Origin: an uncultured Bacteroidales bacterium
GTDB taxonomy: Bacteria; Bacteroidota; Bacteroidia; Bacteroidales; Bacteroidaceae
Reading direction: 5' to 3'
NCBI GenBank assembly: GCA_902763865.1
Contig: CACWTR010000031.1
Location: 1 to 57,716 of the forward strand
Length of the DNA: 57,716 bases
The notes under the pieces were generated by a model that was given only the letters and a program-made list of their open reading frames with translations, was not told the DNA's origin and ran no database searches. Each line of letters opens with the position of its first letter. The first letter of the stretch is position 1. The translations under genes were made by a program, and so were the position numbers. Of the stretch, positions 52,749-57,716 are shown in pieces.

Positions 52749-54200
52749 TCACTGTTCGGGGCAATCCTTCTGTTCAAGCAGCACGACATTCTCCACATGC
52801 TGAGTGTGGGGAAACATATCAACGGGTTGGACTCGCTTCACCTCGTAGGCCACGGAAAGGAGTTGCAGGTCGCGAGCCTGAGTAGCTGGGTTGCAGCTGA
52901 CATAGACGATGCGCCGAGGGTCGGCAAAAAGAATAGCATCGATGACGTCTTGATGCATGCCGGCCCGTGGCGGATCGGTAATGATGATGTCCGGCCTGCC
53001 GTGCCTTTCGATGAAGTCGCGGTTCAGGATATCCTTCATGTCACCTGCAAAGAACTCTGTGTTCTCGATGCCGTTTATCTCGGAATTGACCTTTGCATCC
53101 TCAATAGCTTCGGGTACATACTCTATACCAACAACTTTCCTGGCCTTGCCTGCCACGAAGTTGGCTATCGTGCCCGTTCCTGTGTAGAGGTCGTAAACAA
53201 GTTCCTGACCCGTCAGGCCCGCGAACTCTCGCGCTACATTATATAATATATAGGCCTGTTCGGTGTTAGTCTGGTAGAAACTCTTCGGACCGACCTTGAA
53301 GCGAAGACTCTCCATCTCGAGGAAGATATGGTCGGTGCCGCTGAAGAGCTGCACATCAAGGTCGCCGATGGTGTCGTTGAACTTCTCGTTGTTCACCCAT
53401 AGCAGGCTCGTCACCTCGGGAAACTCAGTATGCATCCAAGTCAGCATCTCTATGGCCTGCTGTCTGAGATTCTCCGCCGTAAAGTCTCCGAAAGGAACGA
53501 AGCAGAACTGCATGAGCACCATCAACTCGCCGGTATTGGAGAGGCGTATCATCAGGTTTCGCAGCAATCCTTTGTGTTCGCGGGCATCGAAGAAGGAGAG
53601 GTCGTGTTCGTAGGCATACTGCTGTGCACCATTGCGGATGCGGTTGTTGATGTCGTCCATCAGGTGACATTCACTGATGGGCAGAATCTTGTCGAAAGCT
53701 CCCGAAGTGTGGAACCCGACAGCTCCCGGCTGCTCGAATTTCCTACCCGAGCGAATCTCCTCTTCCGTGAGCCAGATTTTGTTTGCGAACCCGAACTCAA
53801 GCTTGTTGCGATAGCTTTGCGTCTTTGCCGAGCCAAGGATAGGACTGCATTCTGGCAAGGGTATCTTGCCTATGCGCTCCAGGTTGTCCATCACCTGTTT
53901 CTGCTTGTAGCGAAGCTGGTCCTCGTAGGGAAGTATCTGCCATTTACATCCGCCACAGACCCCGTAGTGAGGACAGAAAGGTTCCGCACGGCTTTCGCTT
54001 TTCTTGTGGATGAAGGTGCACACAGCCTCGGCATAGTGATGCTTCTTGCGGATGACACGCAAATCGACCACATCGCCCGGCACTACGTATGGCACAAAGA
54101 CAACCATGTCATCAATGCGCACAAGAGCCTTCCCCTCTGCTGCCACATCCTGAATCTCCACCTCCCTGTAAACAGGCAATTCTTTCTTCTTACGAGACAT
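52749..54200 (-). CDS. rlmD: 23S rRNA (uracil-C5)-methyltransferase RlmD-like
   Basis: A 483-residue RumA/TrmA family enzyme. An N-terminal TRAM domain (about 8-75, VEIQDVAAEGKALVRIDD) is followed by the Fe-S cysteines FCPHYGVCGGCKW, the SAM site VYDLYTGTGTIANFVAG, TDPPRAGMHQDVI and the catalytic cysteine in YVSCNPATQARDL. The family methylates U1939 of 23S rRNA in enterics; some members act on other uridines, so the exact site is uncertain. Confidence 0.92.
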   Translation of the reverse strand: MSRKKKELPVYREVEIQDVAAEGKALVRIDDMVVFVPYVVPGDVVDLRVIRKKHHYAEAVCTFIHKKSESRAEPFCPHYGVCGGCKWQILPYEDQLRYKQKQVMDNLERIGKIPLPECSPILGSAKTQSYRNKLEFGFANKIWLTEEEIRSGRKFEQPGAVGFHTSGAFDKILPISECHLMDDINNRIRNGAQQYAYEHDLSFFDAREHKGLLRNLMIRLSNTGELMVLMQFCFVPFGDFTAENLRQQAIEMLTWMHTEFPEVTSLLWVNNEKFNDTIGDLDVQLFSGTDHIFLEMESLRFKVGPKSFYQTNTEQAYILYNVAREFAGLTGQELVYDLYTGTGTIANFVAGKARKVVGIEYVPEAIEDAKVNSEINGIENTEFFAGDMKDILNRDFIERHGRPDIIITDPPRAGMHQDVIDAILFADPRRIVYVSCNPATQARDLQLLSVAYEVKRVQPVDMFPHTQHVENVVLLEQKDCPEQ

Positions 54201-54289
54201 ATTAGTATTTTATGATTTTACTTTTTTGAGAATATGATAAGTATGAATTTATCGTTTTCCTTTCGGCACGAAACCTTCGTTTCGGCATG

Positions 54290-54297
54290 CAAAAGTA
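54290..54297 (-). promoter_or_regulatory. -7 promoter element of rlmD
   Basis: TACTTTTG on the minus strand, 89 bp before ATG 54200. Confidence 0.6.
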
Positions 54298-54359
54298 TAA
54301 AAAAACACACAAAGAACAAAATTATTCATTCCTAATTATGAATTATGAATTATTTATAG

Positions 54360-54367
54360 TACTTTTG
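54360..54367 (+). promoter_or_regulatory. -7 promoter element of ppdK
   Basis: TACTTTTG, 42 bp before ATG 54410. TAATTATGAATTATGAATT words precede it. Confidence 0.72.
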
Positions 54368-54409
54368 CAGACTTGATAATTCATATAATTCAAACAGATA
54401 GTATTATTT

Positions 54410-57130
54410 ATGAGTCAAAAACGTGTTTACACCTTCGGCAACGGACAAGCTGAAGGCAACGCGCAAATGCGCGAACAACTGGGCGGCAAGGGTGCCAACC
54501 TGGCTGAAATGAATCTGATTGGTGTCCCCGTTCCTCCCGGCTTCACCATCACAACTGATGTATGTAATGAGTACTACGAGGTAGGACAGGAGAAAATCAT
54601 GGAGCTGCTGAACGACGACGTGATGGCTGCTGTTGCCCACATCGAGAAGCTGATGAACTCGAAGTTCGGCGATGCCGAGAATCCTCTGCTCGTCAGCGTC
54701 CGCTCCGGTGCACGCGCTTCTATGCCCGGCATGATGGACACCATCCTCAACCTCGGACTGAACGACGAAGTGGCCGAAGGCATGGTCAAGAAGACCGGCA
54801 ACCCGCATTTCGTATATGACAGCTACCGCCGCTTCGTACAGATGTACGGCGATGTTGTACTGGAGCTGAAGCCTGCCAACAAGACTGACATCGATCCCTT
54901 CGAGGAAATCATCGAGCAGGTGAAGGCCATCCGCGGCGTGAAGCTCGACAAAGACCTCAGCGTCGATGAACTCAAAGACCTCGTGGCCCGCTTCAAAAAA
55001 GCTATCAAGGAGCGCACCGGCAAGGATTTCCCCAACGATCCTATCGAACAGCTCTGGGGTGCTATCTGCGCCGTGTTCCGCAGCTGGATGAACGAGCGTG
55101 CCATCCTCTACCGCAAGATGGAAGGCATTCCCGATGAATGGGGCACAGCTGTCAGCGTCATGGCAATGGTATTCGGCAACATGGGCGACACCTCTGCCAC
55201 AGGCGTTTGCTTCAGCCGCGACGCAGCCAACGGCGAGAACATCTTCAATGGTGAGTATCTCGTGAATGCACAGGGCGAAGACGTTGTGGCCGGAATCCGC
55301 ACACCGCAGCAAATCACCAAGGTCGGCTCTCAGCGTTGGGCTCAGCGTGCCGGCATCAGCGAAAGCGAGCGCGCCGCCAAGTATCCCTCGATGGAAGAAG
55401 CCATGCCGGAAATATACAAGCAGCTTGATGCCATTCAGAACAAGCTCGAGGAACACTACCGCGACATGCAGGATATGGAGTTCACCGTACAGGAAGGCAA
55501 GCTCTGGTTCCTCCAGACACGTAACGGCAAGCGCACCGGCGCTGCTATGGTGAAGATTGCCATCGACCTGCTGCACGAAGGCAAAATTGATGAGAAAACT
55601 GCCATCAAGCGCTGCGAGCCCCAAAAGCTCGACGAGTTACTGCACCCCGTCTTCGACAAGAAGGCACTGACCCAGGCTCGTGTCATCGCACAGGGTCTGC
55701 CCGCTTCTCCCGGTGCCGGATGCGGACAAATCGTATTCCACGCTGATGATGCTCAGGCATGGCACAACGATGGCCACAAGATTGTACTCGTCCGCATTGA
55801 GACTTCTCCCGAAGACCTCGCAGGCATGAGCGCAGCCGAGGGTATCCTGACAGCCCGCGGCGGCATGACCTCCCACGCTGCTGTCGTAGCTCGCGGTATG
55901 GGCAAGTGCTGTGTCAGCGGCGTTGGCTCTCTGAATGTGGACTACAAGGCAAAGACCGTGGAAATCGACGGCGAGATATATAAGGAAGGCGACTACATCT
56001 CCATCAACGGTACGACAGGACAGGTATATGCTGGCGAAGTACCAACGAAGGCTGCTGAACTCAGCGGTGACTTCAAGGAACTGATGGACCTCTGCGACAA
56101 ATATACAAAACTGCAGGTTCGCACCAATGCCGACACCCCGCACGATGCAGAAGTGGCTCGCGCATTCGGTGCCAAGGGTATTGGCCTGACCCGCACAGAG
56201 CACATGTTCTTCGATGACCAGAAGATTATCGCAATGCGTCAGATGATTCTGGCCGACAGTGCAGAAGGTCGCGAGAAAGCTCTTGCAAAGCTCCTCCCCT
56301 ACCAGAAAGCAGACTTCAAAGGCATACTGAAAGCTATGGACGGACTGCCTGTAAACATCCGCCTTTTGGATCCTCCTCTCCACGAATTTGTGCCCCACGA
56401 TGAGGTCGGCCAGCAGACAATGGCAAAAGAGATGGGAGTGGACCTCGCCACCATCAAGCGTCGCGTTGCCAGTCTGGCAGAGAACAACCCAATGCTCGGT
56501 CATCGCGGTTGCCGCCTCGGTATTACCTTCCCCGAAATCACCGCCATGCAGACTCGCGCCATCCTGAGCGCAGCATGCGAACTGAAGAAGGAAGGCTTCG
56601 ACCCGAAGCCCGAAATCATGGTACCCCTCATCGGCATCCTCTACGAGTTGAAACAGCAGAAAGCTATCATCCAGAAGGTTGCTGCCGACGTCTTCGAAGA
56701 GTACGGCGTAAAGGTTGACTTTGAAATTGGCACCATGATTGAGATTCCTCGTGCCGCCCTCACAGCAGACCGTATCGCAACCGAAGCCGAGTACTTCTCC
56801 TTCGGCACAAACGACCTGACACAGATGACCTTCGGCTATAGCCGCGACGACATTGCAAGCTTCCTCCCCGCTTACCTCGAGAAGAAGATCCTGAAGGTTG
56901 ATCCCTTCCAGGTGCTCGACCAGAACGGTGTAGGTCAACTTGTGAAGATGGCCGTAGAGAAAGGCCGCGAGGTACGTCCCACGCTCCGCTGCGGCATTTG
57001 CGGCGAGCACGGAGGTGAACCCAGCTCTGTCAAGTTCTGCGCCAAGATTGGCCTCAACTACGCCAGCTGCTCCCCCTTCCGCGTTCCCATCGCCCGCCTC
57101 GCCGCCGCGCAGGCTGCTGTCGAAGAGTAA
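54410..57130 (+). CDS. ppdK: Pyruvate, phosphate dikinase
   Basis: Interconverts pyruvate, ATP and phosphate with phosphoenolpyruvate, AMP and pyrophosphate; used in glycolysis or gluconeogenesis of anaerobes. The 906-residue protein has the N-terminal ATP-grasp (LGGKGANLAEMNLIGVPVPPGF), the phosphohistidine in GGMTSHAAVVARGMGKCC, and the PEP-binding barrel with GLTRTEHMFF and the catalytic cysteine in CGICGEHGGEP. Length and order are normal. Monocistronic with its own promoter and terminator. Confidence 0.97.
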   Translation: MSQKRVYTFGNGQAEGNAQMREQLGGKGANLAEMNLIGVPVPPGFTITTDVCNEYYEVGQEKIMELLNDDVMAAVAHIEKLMNSKFGDAENPLLVSVRSGARASMPGMMDTILNLGLNDEVAEGMVKKTGNPHFVYDSYRRFVQMYGDVVLELKPANKTDIDPFEEIIEQVKAIRGVKLDKDLSVDELKDLVARFKKAIKERTGKDFPNDPIEQLWGAICAVFRSWMNERAILYRKMEGIPDEWGTAVSVMAMVFGNMGDTSATGVCFSRDAANGENIFNGEYLVNAQGEDVVAGIRTPQQITKVGSQRWAQRAGISESERAAKYPSMEEAMPEIYKQLDAIQNKLEEHYRDMQDMEFTVQEGKLWFLQTRNGKRTGAAMVKIAIDLLHEGKIDEKTAIKRCEPQKLDELLHPVFDKKALTQARVIAQGLPASPGAGCGQIVFHADDAQAWHNDGHKIVLVRIETSPEDLAGMSAAEGILTARGGMTSHAAVVARGMGKCCVSGVGSLNVDYKAKTVEIDGEIYKEGDYISINGTTGQVYAGEVPTKAAELSGDFKELMDLCDKYTKLQVRTNADTPHDAEVARAFGAKGIGLTRTEHMFFDDQKIIAMRQMILADSAEGREKALAKLLPYQKADFKGILKAMDGLPVNIRLLDPPLHEFVPHDEVGQQTMAKEMGVDLATIKRRVASLAENNPMLGHRGCRLGITFPEITAMQTRAILSAACELKKEGFDPKPEIMVPLIGILYELKQQKAIIQKVAADVFEEYGVKVDFEIGTMIEIPRAALTADRIATEAEYFSFGTNDLTQMTFGYSRDDIASFLPAYLEKKILKVDPFQVLDQNGVGQLVKMAVEKGREVRPTLRCGICGEHGGEPSSVKFCAKIGLNYASCSPFRVPIARLAAAQAAVEE

Positions 57131-57153
57131 GCTAACTATATAATAATATGTAT

Positions 57154-57188
57154 AAGGGACCTGTCCGCTTGGGCAGGCCCCTTTTCTA
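57154..57188 (+). terminator. ppdK terminator
   Basis: A stem AAGGG-A-CCTGTCC with GGGCAGG-C-CCCTT (one internal mismatch and one T-G pair), loop GCTT, followed by TTTTCTATT. Confidence 0.85.
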
Positions 57189-57208
57189 TTGTATTTGCTA
57201 AATATACT

Positions 57209-57380
57209 TTATTTCGGTTGAAGACTCAGACGGTACTCGCTGGGCGACTGGCCAAGATGCTTGGTGCAGTAGCGGCTGAAGTAAGCTTACGCTCATCTGT
57301 GGCAGGCCCGATACACTGCCCCTTATGCCCAGGAGCGCACGTGCGGCAGAAATGAATTTGGTGCAGGCAAGGATAATCAT
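57209..57380 (-). pseudogene. Remnant of an AraC-type regulator C-terminus
   Basis: On the minus strand, the last 25 codons before the TAA at 57209-57211 read AYFSRYCTKHLGQSPSEYR and SLQPK, the end of an AraC/XylS helix-turn-helix domain (usual pattern SYFSRxFKKxxGxSPxEYR). Directly upstream an in-frame TAA and loss of frame follow, with a few GLPQMS-like residues in another frame. The gene is broken and mostly deleted. The rest of the ~420-bp gap holds nothing else but the promoter at 57522. Confidence 0.75.
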
Positions 57381-57521
57381 AGCCTGGAACGCGAACGTAT
57401 CAATGGTGTTTTATTATACTATTTGCTGATTTTAGCCATGAGAATCAACCAAAAGTATTAAAGAATATTAATTTTTGTTGGTTCTTTTATTAAAATTATT
57501 CTCTGGGTGAGCTTTTATTTG

Positions 57522-57529
57522 TACCTTTG
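57522..57529 (+). promoter_or_regulatory. -7 promoter element of the DUF3575 gene
   Basis: TACCTTTG, 19 bp before ATG 57549. Confidence 0.75.
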
Positions 57530-57548
57530 CTGAAATAGTTTGTTAATA

Positions 57549-57716
57549 ATGAAAAAAGGGACGTATAGTATATTTAAAATTATTATTTTAACAGCTTTGT
57601 GCTGTTGTGCCTTAACGGATGTTTATGCACAGGTCGTTACGGTCAGCAACAACCTGTTGTACGATGGCGTGCTCACCCCTAATCTGCGTGTCGGACTCCG
57701 TGTGGCACCACATTGG
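57549..57716 (+). CDS. DUF3575-like exported protein, cut by window end
   Basis: ATG 57549 opens a frame that runs off the window (56 codons seen). A signal peptide (KIIILTALCCCALTDVYAQ) is followed by VVTVSNNLLYDGVLTPNLRV and GLRVAPHW, matching the beginning of DUF3575 domains (TNLLYDxxxTPNxGxE). In Bacteroidales such genes often lead a fimbrial (Mfa/Fim-like) cluster with DUF3868, but nothing of that is visible here. Confidence 0.7.
   Translation, partial: MKKGTYSIFKIIILTALCCCALTDVYAQVVTVSNNLLYDGVLTPNLRVGLRVAPHW

Overview
The window looks like a chromosome segment from a Bacteroidales bacterium, most likely a Prevotellaceae relative. This rests on gene content and promoters, not on any database search. 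Supporting signs are the sigma-ABfr type -7 element TAnnTTTG in front of most transcription units, weak ribosome binding sites, a serine palmitoyltransferase gene for bacterial sphingolipids, a DUF4835/PorD-type gene, a DUF3127 gene, a PUR/DUF3276 gene, DUF5606, the ~309-residue NusB, DUF5687 and the thrA-apgM-thrC order. There is no rRNA, no CRISPR array, no prophage and no transposase.

Layout. 1-9.5 kb: an MFS exporter and the threonine operon thrA-apgM-thrC on the minus strand, divergent from an FAD-dependent dehydrogenase and a LOG-like protein. 9.8-17 kb: a CBM20-bearing 4-alpha-glucanotransferase, mltG, tRNA-Thr(CGT), rpsA and a ribonuclease Z that lies behind the rpsA terminator. 17-27 kb: a DUF308 membrane protein, a lipid kinase divergent from serine palmitoyltransferase, uvrB, then the minus-strand operon dnaN-exonuclease-coaBC-porD, divergent from a DUF3127 protein. 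27-41 kb: tRNA-Arg(CCG), ftsK-lolA, trxB with an ABC-type exporter pair and a Gate-domain membrane protein, valS, a frameshifted Tat-exported aldo/keto reductase, an FMN-binding protein and an acyltransferase. 41-57.7 kb: typA, trmB with a coiled-coil membrane protein, a nucleoside hydrolase, a DUF3791 cassette, a MATE exporter, a PUR protein, the nusB-yajC-ybbR-coaE-DUF5606 operon, rlmD, ppdK, an AraC remnant and the start of a DUF3575 gene.

Two things stand out beyond ordinary housekeeping genes. First, at least five, probably six, intergenic regions carry short tandem arrays of small palindromes with a period of 21-23 bp (about two helical turns). The palindrome sequence differs at most loci but the architecture is the same; two loci, 18.6 kb apart, share nearly the same family and the same outer inverted ends. 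Second, at least nine conserved protein genes carry short in-frame insertions made of hairpin-forming or word-repeat DNA, placed where their families usually have a loop or nothing. Similar low-complexity word repeats also sit between genes. A tRNA-Arg with a swapped 19-56 tertiary pair and a possible MITE complete the list of unusual features.
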